35,109 bases of DNA, from contig JAAZMZ010000039.1 in assembly GCA_012798535.1 (NCBI GenBank), positions 1 to 35,109 of the forward strand, given 5' to 3'. The translations under genes and the position numbers were made by a program. Within the stretch, counting starts at the first letter, position 1. Every line of letters starts with the position of its first letter. Origin of the DNA: Leptolinea sp. Lineage in GTDB: Bacteria > Chloroflexota > Anaerolineae > Anaerolineales > Anaerolineaceae. Below are positions 8,335 through 16,455 of the stretch, piece after piece. The notes below the pieces were generated by a model. It did not search any database and was not told where the DNA came from. It saw nothing but the letters and a program-made list of their open reading frames with translations.

Positions 8335-9452
8335 AACTAAAATTCGCGACCCGTGAAAAGTCAGACGGCGAGAGGGAAGAATTCTCTACACCGGCAGGAA
8401 TCTGGCTGTCACGCATAGGCTGGGGGGTTGCGTTGATCATGATTGGCCTGACTATCTTTGTGGCAATACAGCGGGTACCGGGATTGATCGCTGCTGATGT
8501 TCCCGCGCCTGCACCTACAGCCGTCTCTCCCATTCCGCAGGGAAGCGGCGGTGCTCCCCATATGCCAGATATTACCGCCAATGCGCTGGTTTCGTTAACC
8601 CGCAAAGCGGATTCACACACAAACAAGCCGGCCAGACAATTGGATAAGATCGAACATTATGTGGTTCAAAAAGGTGATTCGGTTTTCGCGATCTCACGAG
8701 AATTTGGACTTCAACCCGAATCCATTCTCTGGGCGAATTTTGACACCCTGCAGGATGATCCACAAAATCTTTCGGTGGGCATCACTCTGAATATTCCACC
8801 CACCGACGGTGTTTATTACAAAGTAACGAAATACGATACGCTCGAAAAGATCGCCTCAAAATTCCGGGTTTATGTGGAAGATATCGTCATGTGGCCGGGG
8901 AACAAACTCGATTTTCTCAATCCGAAAATCGAGGTCGGCAAGTATCTGATGATCCCCGGGGGAACCGGTGAAGTGCGGCAGTGGATCATACCCGATATTG
9001 CCAAAGGCAAGAGCGGTACGTTGGCCAATTCAAAGATCCTTGGACCGGGTGCCTGTGACACCGGCGAGGGCGGCGCTGTTGGTACCGGCGGATTCATCTG
9101 GCCCACAGGCAATGCACATAAGATTTCGGGCAACGATTACTGGTCAGGTCATCTGGGAATCGATATTGCCGCTTTGACCGGCGACTATATTCTGGCCGCA
9201 GACAGCGGCGTTGTGGTCTACGCCGGCCCCATTGGCGGCGGTTATGGTAATTTTGTAATGATCGATCATGGAAACGGTTACCGCACAGCCTACGCACACA
9301 ACAGCGTCGTAACCGTACGTTGCGGCCAAAGTGTAACCAAGGGACAGACCATCGCCCGGGCAGGCAGCACCGGCAATTCCACCGGACCTCACCTGCACTT
9401 CGAAGTCCGTTTTTATGGCGGGTTCGTCAATCCCTGGGCAGTCTTGCAGTAA
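8331..9452 (+). CDS. Membrane-anchored LysM/M23 peptidoglycan hydrolase (first copy)
   Basis: A 373-residue single-pass membrane protein. The layout is a short cytoplasmic N-terminus, one hydrophobic helix (about 24-48), two LysM modules (about 108-157 and 162-209), then an M23 peptidase domain. The zinc-site residues are all visible: H274 and D278 in HLGID, H323 in the YAH motif, and H354/H356 in GPHLHFEV. It probably binds and cleaves peptidoglycan outside the membrane. The GTG start at 8331 overlaps the rho stop codon (GTGA) and has GGAGG 4 nt upstream, so translation is coupled to rho. C242 (in GPGAC) and C331 (in CGQSV) recur in the paralogue at 12942-14165 and could form a disulfide. 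An intrinsic terminator follows. Confidence 0.9.
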   Translation: MKLKFATREKSDGEREEFSTPAGIWLSRIGWGVALIMIGLTIFVAIQRVPGLIAADVPAPAPTAVSPIPQGSGGAPHMPDITANALVSLTRKADSHTNKPARQLDKIEHYVVQKGDSVFAISREFGLQPESILWANFDTLQDDPQNLSVGITLNIPPTDGVYYKVTKYDTLEKIASKFRVYVEDIVMWPGNKLDFLNPKIEVGKYLMIPGGTGEVRQWIIPDIAKGKSGTLANSKILGPGACDTGEGGAVGTGGFIWPTGNAHKISGNDYWSGHLGIDIAALTGDYILAADSGVVVYAGPIGGGYGNFVMIDHGNGYRTAYAHNSVVTVRCGQSVTKGQTIARAGSTGNSTGPHLHFEVRFYGGFVNPWAVLQ

Positions 9453-9465
9453 AACCGGCTAATAC

Positions 9466-9504
9466 AAAAACAGACCTGAAGGAAGTTCCTTCAGGTCTGT
9501 TTTA
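9466..9504. terminator. Bidirectional intrinsic terminator between the M23 gene and priA
   Basis: A near-perfect inverted repeat (arms 9467-9484 and 9486-9503, core CAGACCTGAAGG / CCTTCAGGTCTG) is flanked by A-tracts and T-tracts on both sides. It can therefore stop transcripts from both convergent genes. The priA stop codon (complement of 9502-9504) lies inside the tract. Confidence 0.9.
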
Positions 9505-11973
9505 TAACAGATCAATCGGGTCGATCTGCACCCGGCAGTTGCTCAACGGAATACCCCGCAACACTCTGACGGGATCCGAGCTGCGCAGGATCACCTGATA
9601 TCGGTAAAATCCCCCTTCGCGTGTGAAGTAGCAGGGCAGCGCACCACCCACTGAAGAGGCACCCAGGTTTTCTTCTTCAATGCGGTGAGCGATCAAAGAT
9701 TGAACTTTTTCAGCCTGGATTTTGCATAACTCCTCGTTGAAATTTTGAAATATGAGGCGCGCCAGCCGGATGAACGGTGGATACATCAGACGCCTGCGTT
9801 GATTTAACTCAATATCCACAAAACTTTCCAGGTCATACTGTGAAGCTGTTTGAATGGCATAGTGTTCCGGCCGGTAAGTTTGCAGCACGACCTTGCCGCC
9901 TTTTTCACTGCGCCCGGCCCGGCCGGCCACCTGGGTGATCAATTGGAACGTGCGTTCCGGCGACCGGTAATCCGGCAGATTCAGGCCGGTCTCGGCCAGC
10001 AGGATACCCACCAGGGTTACCAGGGGAAAATCGTGTCCTTTGGCCACCATCTGGGTTCCCACAAGAATATCCGCGTGGTGGGCGGTGAAATGGCCCAGAA
10101 TGATCTCATGCGAATCTTTCTCCCGGGTTGTCCCGGCATCCCAACGCAGAACACGGGCGGCAGGCAATAGATTCTTCAATTCAGTTTCCACGCGTTCCGT
10201 TCCAGCGCCGAAGCTCCGCAGGTTTTCGCTCTTGCACTTGGGGCAAGATTTTGGCAGCTGGCGCTGGTAGCCGCAATGATGACAGAGCATGCGATTATCT
10301 GAAGAATGGTAGGTCAGGGGAATTTCACAACGCGGGCAGGCAATTGAGAATCCGCAGTCATAACAAAACACGAAGGTGGATGTTCCCCGCCGGTTCAAGA
10401 AAAGAATGGCCTGTTCACCGGCATCCAGGGTTTGCCGAAGCGATTGTTGAAGATTGCGGCTGAACATGGAACGCACGCCTTCTTTCAACTCTTTCCGCAT
10501 ATCCACAATCTCCACCGGCGGCAATCCCGGATCTTCTTCTGTGGCCGTCATTTCCGCGCCGGGAACGACGCGTTTGGAAAGAAAGATGTGTTTCCAGTCT
10601 CCCTGGCTGGCGGCGTAGAACTGGGTGATATCCGGGGTGGCTGATCCCAGAATGACTCCGGCATGATACAACTCTGCCAGTTTGATAGCTGCTTTCTGGG
10701 TGGAATAGATCGGAAGCGGTTCACTCTGGTAATAGGAATCGTCGTGGCATTCATCAATCACGATCAATCCCAGGTTTTTCAACGGGGTAAATAACGCGCT
10801 GCGCGGCCCGATGATCACCGGCAAAACACCGGCGCGCGCCCTCCGCCATGTATCGTAACGTTCCCCAGGTGTCAATCGGGAATGCACCAGTCCAACCTGC
10901 CCCGGGAATCGGCTGAGGAATCGTTGTACGGCCAGGGGAGTCAGTGAAATCTCCGGCACCAGAACAATAGCCTGGCGGCCGGCGGATAAGACATCCTGAA
11001 CAGCACGCATATAGATTTCCGTCTTGCCTGATCCGGTCACACCCTGCAAAAGGATTGGTTTTTGCAGATGATCATACGCATTTGCTGCAAGTTCATCGTG
11101 GATCATCTGCCAGGCGGCCTGTTGATCGGCAGTCAGCGTGGGAACGGTAAGATTCAACAGTTGGACGTTCTTCAATGGATCGCGCCAGATTTCCGTCTCA
11201 CTCAAGACGATCAAATCCATCTCCTGCAAGACAATCAAATCGCTCATGTTGCAGCCGCTGGCGGCATACACCCAGGTAACCTCGAGCGGATAGGTCTCGT
11301 TAACCAGGTATTCCAGAGCACGTTGACGGCGGGCCTGAACGGCAGGAAAGATGCTGAGGGTCAGTTTTTTCTTTTCAATAACCTCGATCGGGCAGGCCAG
11401 AGCGGCTGTCCGCACATATTTCGGCCTCACCCGGGGTGGAAGCAGGATATATCTCGCCGTGATCTTTCCGGCAGAATGTAACGTCTGCAGCGCTCCCTGC
11501 AGTGACGTATTCGGAATAGCCGCTTCAAGCTGGTGCAGCCTCAGTCCTCCCCTGTTGATCAACTGCTGCATGATGCGAATTTCTGTCTGTTCCAATCCGT
11601 AAAGTGTGTCATTACCGGGTATCAATTCATACAGAATGTCAGCCTGGGTGGAAAGGCCGGGTGGAAGCATCAGATCGATACAAATAGAAAGCGGAGTAAG
11701 AGTCTCCTGCGCCATCCAAGCGGCCAGTTGAAGCTGCTCGGGAGTCATCACGGGGATGGGATCGAATAGTCGGGTAACAGGTTTAACCTCCGGAACCTCC
11801 GGCACATCCACAAAACGCGTGATCACCCCCTGGATGGGCCGATTATTAAAAGGGATTTCGATCAGACAACCAGGACTTAATTTCCCCTGAAGTTCATCCG
11901 GTATGCTGTAATCAAATTCCCCGATAATTGAAGGTATATTGACCGCCACCCTGACATACTGCGGAGTACTCAT
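9502..11973 (-). CDS. priA: Primosomal replication-restart helicase PriA
   Basis: An 823-residue superfamily 2 DNA helicase that recognises stalled forks and reloads the replisome. The N-terminal 3'-end-binding domain includes EFDYSIPDEL and CLIEIPFNNRPIQGVI. The helicase core has the P-loop GVTGSGKTEIYM, LVPEISLTP, the DEAD-type motif DECHD and GSATPD. The zinc region holds eight cysteines in four CxxC pairs (from FCYDCGFSIACPRC to CPKC). LVGTQMVAKGHDF and VAGRAGRSEKGG match the later helicase motifs. The length is typical. No Shine-Dalgarno precedes the ATG. Instead a -10 hexamer ends 6 nt before it, so the mRNA is probably leaderless. Confidence 0.95.
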   Translation of the reverse strand: MSTPQYVRVAVNIPSIIGEFDYSIPDELQGKLSPGCLIEIPFNNRPIQGVITRFVDVPEVPEVKPVTRLFDPIPVMTPEQLQLAAWMAQETLTPLSICIDLMLPPGLSTQADILYELIPGNDTLYGLEQTEIRIMQQLINRGGLRLHQLEAAIPNTSLQGALQTLHSAGKITARYILLPPRVRPKYVRTAALACPIEVIEKKKLTLSIFPAVQARRQRALEYLVNETYPLEVTWVYAASGCNMSDLIVLQEMDLIVLSETEIWRDPLKNVQLLNLTVPTLTADQQAAWQMIHDELAANAYDHLQKPILLQGVTGSGKTEIYMRAVQDVLSAGRQAIVLVPEISLTPLAVQRFLSRFPGQVGLVHSRLTPGERYDTWRRARAGVLPVIIGPRSALFTPLKNLGLIVIDECHDDSYYQSEPLPIYSTQKAAIKLAELYHAGVILGSATPDITQFYAASQGDWKHIFLSKRVVPGAEMTATEEDPGLPPVEIVDMRKELKEGVRSMFSRNLQQSLRQTLDAGEQAILFLNRRGTSTFVFCYDCGFSIACPRCEIPLTYHSSDNRMLCHHCGYQRQLPKSCPKCKSENLRSFGAGTERVETELKNLLPAARVLRWDAGTTREKDSHEIILGHFTAHHADILVGTQMVAKGHDFPLVTLVGILLAETGLNLPDYRSPERTFQLITQVAGRAGRSEKGGKVVLQTYRPEHYAIQTASQYDLESFVDIELNQRRRLMYPPFIRLARLIFQNFNEELCKIQAEKVQSLIAHRIEEENLGASSVGGALPCYFTREGGFYRYQVILRSSDPVRVLRGIPLSNCRVQIDPIDLL

Positions 11974-11979
11974 TTATCG

Positions 11980-12009
11980 ATTCTATTCGAATTTGGATTT
12001 TTTATGCAA
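11980..12009 (-). promoter_or_regulatory. priA promoter placed for a leaderless mRNA
   Basis: On the minus strand TTGCAT (12004-12009), an 18-bp spacer and TAGAAT (11980-11985) are followed by only 6 nt (CGATAA) before the priA ATG. A normal sigma-70 start site would fall on or next to the A of the start codon. The promoter fits in the 44-bp gap after the MEMO1-family gene. Confidence 0.6.
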
Positions 12010-12017
12010 TTCAATTT

Positions 12018-12863
12018 CTAGGATTTTAGAATAGCCACGGCACCATACCCGACCACGGAACGACGATCACCGGTTTCATCCGCTGATGTGCTATGACGCA
12101 GCAGCACTGCCTTATCGGCGTTCAGAGTCAAGGAAGCCCACAATACGGCGCTTATTGCTCCGGCTCCACACGCGAATCCCTTTCCGCTGATATCCGCATC
12201 CAATACACCTTCAGGGGAAAGCTCCAGAATCTGTTTTTCCAGAAAGGCATCCAGAATTTCTGCCTGAGACTCAGAGTAAAAATGAGAAAGGTCGCTGCTG
12301 GCCACCAGCAAAGTACTTTGCGTGGCAGCAACTTTCGCCAGCGCTTCACCCAGTGCCCGCATATCGCGGGCGTTTCGCGAACGCACCATCACAGGCAGCA
12401 GTGTGAAGGCGCCCGCCAGGCTACGCTGCAAGAAGGGTAATTCGATCTCCAGCGAGTGTTCTGAGTCATGGCTGATCCGCCGGACAGTCGTGTCAGTCAG
12501 GTGTTCAATTTCTGAATCAAGCACGGCCAGCGCCGGCTGATTCACTTCGATTACTCCCAATGGTGTCGCGTAAGCTTTGTGCGAGGTGGTGATCAGGGAA
12601 CCGGGGTAAAGATCATGAAATGGCGCCACCACCACAACCAGATCATATGCATTTCCCCGGACAGTTTTGAAGGCATGGGCGGCCGTCAGACCGGAATAGC
12701 GGTGCCCGGCATGCGGCGCGACCAGACCGATGACCTCGCCGGAAAGCGGTGGAATCACGGCCTCATCCAAAAAGGCATCGATCTGTCTGGCCAGGCGATT
12801 TGGATTGGACTCATACCAGCGGCCGGCTATTGGCGAAGGACGTACATCCATTTGTTCTGTCAT
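12018..12863 (-). CDS. MEMO1-family protein (AmmeMemoRadiSam system protein B)
   Basis: A 281-residue protein of the MEMO1 family, related in fold to class III extradiol dioxygenases. The hallmarks are visible: RPSPIAGRWYESNP at the start, the metal-site-like APHAGHRYSG, VVVAPFHDLYPGS, then SEHSLEIELPFLQ and SSDLSHFYS with conserved histidines, and FACGAGAISAVL near the end. MEMO1 proteins often occur with an AMMECR1-domain protein and a radical SAM enzyme. Neither is present here, so this copy is an orphan within the window. An AAAGGA ribosome binding site precedes the ATG. Its biochemical role is not established. Confidence 0.88.
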   Translation of the reverse strand: MTEQMDVRPSPIAGRWYESNPNRLARQIDAFLDEAVIPPLSGEVIGLVAPHAGHRYSGLTAAHAFKTVRGNAYDLVVVVAPFHDLYPGSLITTSHKAYATPLGVIEVNQPALAVLDSEIEHLTDTTVRRISHDSEHSLEIELPFLQRSLAGAFTLLPVMVRSRNARDMRALGEALAKVAATQSTLLVASSDLSHFYSESQAEILDAFLEKQILELSPEGVLDADISGKGFACGAGAISAVLWASLTLNADKAVLLRHSTSADETGDRRSVVGYGAVAILKS

Positions 12864-12941
12864 ACCAGAATCCTTTCCCCATTACCGAATCGTGTACGGG
12901 CAAGCACATTCTAGCACCGCTTACGGTCAATGAAAACTGTC

Positions 12942-14165
12942 TTACTGCAAAAAGGCTTTCGGATCGACTCTTCCGTAGGTATCGCTGCGCATTTCAAAAT
13001 GCAGGTGCGGGCCGCTGGATTTTCCGGTCGAACCCAGTAAACCGATCACCTGCCCCTGCGAAACAGATTGCCCGCAGGCAACGCTGATTGAATTGAGGTG
13101 GGCATAGAGCGTCTGCCAGCCATTGCCATGATCGATCACGACCACATTACCGTAACCGTAATCGTTCCAGCCGGCATATACGATCACGCCGCCGTCTGAG
13201 GCGAAAACCCCGTTATTAATCTGGCCGCCGATATCGATGGCATAATGACCGGTTTCCGGTGAATAATCAAAACCGGAAATGAAACGGTCAGGTGCCGGCC
13301 ACAGGAAGATTCCACTGCCAATAGTCCCATCGACCACGCTTCCGCAGGCTCCCGGACCGTAGATCTTGGCAACAGCCGGATCGCTGCGCGTGATACGCGG
13401 TGCCGACCACACCACAAATTCACGCTGTCCGCCGGGAACGATTAGCATTTTCCCGGGTTCGATATTAGGATTGGAGAAATCACCCAGCGTTTGCCGGTTT
13501 AACCCATTCCCAGGATAATCCACGATCACATCCGGCGAGACTCCATAGAACTTGGCAACGCCATTCAAACCTTCCCCGGCATGCCACTGGTGATATACAC
13601 CATCGACCGGCAATATGGTCAGATCTTGACCGGGGCTCAAATAATGCGGATTGTCAGCCAGCACTCCATAATTACCCCACAGGATGGTTTGCGGCCTCAA
13701 GTTGAATTTTGTAGCAATGGCAAAGATGGTATCCCCTTTTTGAACGATGTAATGGATGATCTCGGTGCGCGGTTTGGCTGGCAGAGACGTGTGCGCATCA
13801 ACCATTCGCGTGATACTATCCACTGGAATGAAAAGTGGGAATTTTATGGAAGATGGATTGGCTTCTGGAGGTATGGTTGGAGTGGTTTTTGGTGGGATGA
13901 AATCCGTCTTTTGTGAATTGGTCAGATTGCCGGTGAGGAAGAAGCTGTTCATCACCCAGACAGAGATCAAAATCAGGGATACGGAAGCCAGACCGGTTCC
14001 CAGGCGCATGGCCTGCTCGGTCAATTCATGCTGTTGAACAACCTGCCATACTCGCATCCAGATAGAAAGCGGCTCATCAGGCTGTGTAGATGACGTACGG
14101 GTATTCTCGATTTTTGAAAAACCGTCCGGCAAATCACTGGCCTGGATCGGATTGGATTCGTTCAT
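12942..14165 (-). CDS. Membrane-anchored LysM/M23 peptidoglycan hydrolase (second copy)
   Basis: A 407-residue paralogue of the protein at 8331-9452 with the same architecture: a cytoplasmic N-terminus, one transmembrane helix (about 55-77), a Pro/Thr linker, two LysM modules (about 138-187 and 190-246) and an M23 domain. Zinc-site residues are H307 and D311 in HYAID, H356 in the YAH motif and H387/H389 in GPHLHFEM. C274 (GPGACG) and C364 (CGQSV) match the cysteine pair of the first copy. The N-terminal cytoplasmic part is longer and unrelated. AGAAGGA lies just before the ATG. The upstream gap contains a GCCGC/GCGGC hairpin (14183-14204). Confidence 0.9.
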   Translation of the reverse strand: MNESNPIQASDLPDGFSKIENTRTSSTQPDEPLSIWMRVWQVVQQHELTEQAMRLGTGLASVSLILISVWVMNSFFLTGNLTNSQKTDFIPPKTTPTIPPEANPSSIKFPLFIPVDSITRMVDAHTSLPAKPRTEIIHYIVQKGDTIFAIATKFNLRPQTILWGNYGVLADNPHYLSPGQDLTILPVDGVYHQWHAGEGLNGVAKFYGVSPDVIVDYPGNGLNRQTLGDFSNPNIEPGKMLIVPGGQREFVVWSAPRITRSDPAVAKIYGPGACGSVVDGTIGSGIFLWPAPDRFISGFDYSPETGHYAIDIGGQINNGVFASDGGVIVYAGWNDYGYGNVVVIDHGNGWQTLYAHLNSISVACGQSVSQGQVIGLLGSTGKSSGPHLHFEMRSDTYGRVDPKAFLQ

Positions 14166-14251
14166 TCGTCCTTCTTATTTATGCCGCGCATCATAACATG
14201 CGGCAAAACGACCGTCAAGCAGGCGTATTTATGCACGAATTTAGATCGCCC

Positions 14252-14977
14252 TCATTGTGGACTTCCAGTATCCATTTGAGTTTCCACCTGTCCGGTTGGA
14301 AAAGGCAACCTGGATAGAAGTTCGAGCGGGCTGTCAATGATCAGGTCGGCTCCTGCGCTGCGGAGTTCTTCTTCTTCACCGAAACCGCACAACACTCCCA
14401 CGGTTTGTGCGCCGGCTGCTTTTCCGGCTTTAATATCCACCACCGTATCACCTACCATCAGACAGTGGCAGGGATCGACGCCCAGTTGAGCTGCCGCCCA
14501 GAGTACCGGGTCGGGAAAAGGTTTGGTGTAATAGCATGTCTGAGAGGTGGCTATCGCCCGAAAATGCGGATGTATTTCAAACGTGTTGAGAAAATTGACG
14601 GTTCCCGCGTGATCCCGTGAACTGACCACAGCCAGCGGATAATGCTGGCCAAGTGTAATTACAGCCTGTTTTGCACCGGGAACCATAAGAAATCTTTTCT
14701 TTTTTGGGTGTAGCACGCTGCGGTTGATCCACATGTATATCCGGCCGGCAAACGCATCCCATCCCAGACGATCCAACAGATAATAAAGATAATTACCCGG
14801 AGTTTCCAGATTCATAATCAGACGGCGGGTCAATCTTTCCGGTTCCATTTTCGGAAAAATATGTTTGAATGGCAATACAAATGGCAGGATCTTCTGTATC
14901 CACAGGTCATCGGTATCACTCAGGGTACCATCAATATCGAAACAAATGGCTTTAATAAGGTTGGCGTCAAATGTCAT
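14252..14977 (-). CDS. HAD-superfamily phosphatase, phosphoglycolate-phosphatase-like
   Basis: A 241-residue haloacid-dehalogenase-superfamily hydrolase. Motif I is CFDIDGTLSD with nucleophile D14 and acid/base D16. A helical cap (about residues 20-105) follows. Motif II is VVSSRD, motif III is a Lys in YYTKPFPDP, and motif IV is MVGDTVVDIKAGKAAG. This layout matches phosphoglycolate or pyrophosphate phosphatases of the GPH/PpaX type, but the substrate cannot be fixed. The start lies 15 nt after the stop of the metalloprotease-like gene on the same strand, so the two are probably co-transcribed. Confidence 0.88.
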   Translation of the reverse strand: MTFDANLIKAICFDIDGTLSDTDDLWIQKILPFVLPFKHIFPKMEPERLTRRLIMNLETPGNYLYYLLDRLGWDAFAGRIYMWINRSVLHPKKKRFLMVPGAKQAVITLGQHYPLAVVSSRDHAGTVNFLNTFEIHPHFRAIATSQTCYYTKPFPDPVLWAAAQLGVDPCHCLMVGDTVVDIKAGKAAGAQTVGVLCGFGEEEELRSAGADLIIDSPLELLSRLPFPTGQVETQMDTGSPQ

Positions 14978-14992
14978 GGTTTTATCTTTACT

Positions 14993-16435
14993 TTATTCGT
15001 TAAATGGGGGCAATACCGCGAGGATCTGCTTTTGAACAGTCTCATCCGGAGTGATCAGCCACAGGGTATCCGTCCCCTTCTGTTGGATAACGACATTTCC
15101 ATTGTTTGTCTGCTGCCAGTGTAATCCGCCATTCCGGCCGTTTGCCTTTCCCCAGCGTGCCTGTCCATATTTCCCCATGTCTTCAAAAAAATCACGTGCA
15201 TCCGCCTGACTATCCCACCGGGTGTACAGCAGGAATACAACAGCTTGATCTGCCGGACGAACATAGATGGCAAAACGATCTCCACCCCAGCCTGCGGCGG
15301 CTTGCCGGGCAACATTTTTCGGAAGCTGGTATTTAGCGTCAAGGCCGTCGGATAAGACCAGGTACGTGTACCATTCCCCCAGAATATTCGACTCCACTTC
15401 CTGCCAACCATCTACAAGTATCTTTTTTAGTTCGGGCAGTGTGATCTCCAGTGGTTTCTCTTCCGGATATTTATCGGGATGCATGATCTGCTCGGTCGTG
15501 ACGGGTGGCTCTTTAAAAGCTTTATCGACCAGGTCATAACTACCGCGGTCATTGAGTGAATACACAAATTCCAATCCCTGCTGATAAGGAAACATGAAGT
15601 CATCTTTCAGGTACTGGGGGGCGGAATCAAAAACCGGGCTGGCATATGATGTATAGAACGCCTGAAGGTCAGCCCGATCTGTGTCAGAAGATGATCTGAA
15701 AAGCCACTGTTGTTCTGTAAAAACAGCGTCACCTTCCAGTAATGCGGTCACTGCCGCGCAGTATTCCGTGTTGACCCGGCAATTCTTCGTGTTGACTTTT
15801 AATCCATTCTGAAGATCATAGGTTTGATCCTGCAGGGTATGGGTGTACTCATGGGCGTATGTCATGCGCTCGATTCCGCCAAACGTCTGACCTTGCACAA
15901 CGTACATTTCTTTGGTTTCACTGTCGTAATACCCGGCGATCTGTTCAGAGTAAAGGCGGGTATACAGGTTGATCAGGTCATAATCTCGCGGAAGCAAGCC
16001 GAGTGTGGAAAGCAGCAAACCGTCATCTTTCGCGTCCTGCGCGGAATAGTCTTTGAAGAATTCCGTCTTTACTTTTTCTTCCAATTCTTTTGTGGTCAAT
16101 ACAGCCCGGTTGATCGGGTGCAGGGGCTGCAATCCGCGGATTTCGGATACTTGTTCCTGGATCTCATTCATCTGATCGGCAAGACTATTGGAAAGATCGG
16201 AAGACGGATGGCTTGCCTCACCGCCATGGGGATTAACCGGGAGGGGAGTATCCAGAGGAGCAGGTTGAGCCGGTATGTCATTATCAAATGAGGGTGTTGG
16301 CGTTCCGCCAGATACAGAATCAATACCTGTGGAAGGCATCTGTGAGACAAAATACAGACCTGCCAGTATGACAAATACACCCAGGCAGCATATCACCGCG
16401 AGTACAACTAAAGAAATGATGATCCGTTTATTCAT
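14993..16435 (-). CDS. Predicted membrane-anchored HExxH metalloprotease
   Basis: A 480-residue protein that I do not place in a named family. It has an N-terminal transmembrane segment (about 5-30), a Pro/Ser-rich linker (about 40-85) and a large extracytoplasmic domain. That domain carries a zincin motif, HEYTH (H195-H199), preceded by the hydrophobic MTYA. A downstream glutamate in ALLEGDA (E234) lies at the distance expected for a gluzincin third ligand. A DSETKEMYVV stretch before the motif also resembles metalloprotease active-site strands. The C-terminal part contains a WGGDRFAIYVRP segment. It lies 20 nt after the C39-like gene and 15 nt before the HAD gene, a likely operon. The protease call is inferred from the motif alone. 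Confidence 0.65.
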   Translation of the reverse strand: MNKRIIISLVVLAVICCLGVFVILAGLYFVSQMPSTGIDSVSGGTPTPSFDNDIPAQPAPLDTPLPVNPHGGEASHPSSDLSNSLADQMNEIQEQVSEIRGLQPLHPINRAVLTTKELEEKVKTEFFKDYSAQDAKDDGLLLSTLGLLPRDYDLINLYTRLYSEQIAGYYDSETKEMYVVQGQTFGGIERMTYAHEYTHTLQDQTYDLQNGLKVNTKNCRVNTEYCAAVTALLEGDAVFTEQQWLFRSSSDTDRADLQAFYTSYASPVFDSAPQYLKDDFMFPYQQGLEFVYSLNDRGSYDLVDKAFKEPPVTTEQIMHPDKYPEEKPLEITLPELKKILVDGWQEVESNILGEWYTYLVLSDGLDAKYQLPKNVARQAAAGWGGDRFAIYVRPADQAVVFLLYTRWDSQADARDFFEDMGKYGQARWGKANGRNGGLHWQQTNNGNVVIQQKGTDTLWLITPDETVQKQILAVLPPFNE

Positions 16436-16455
16436 ATAAGGTCCGTCATACAGGT

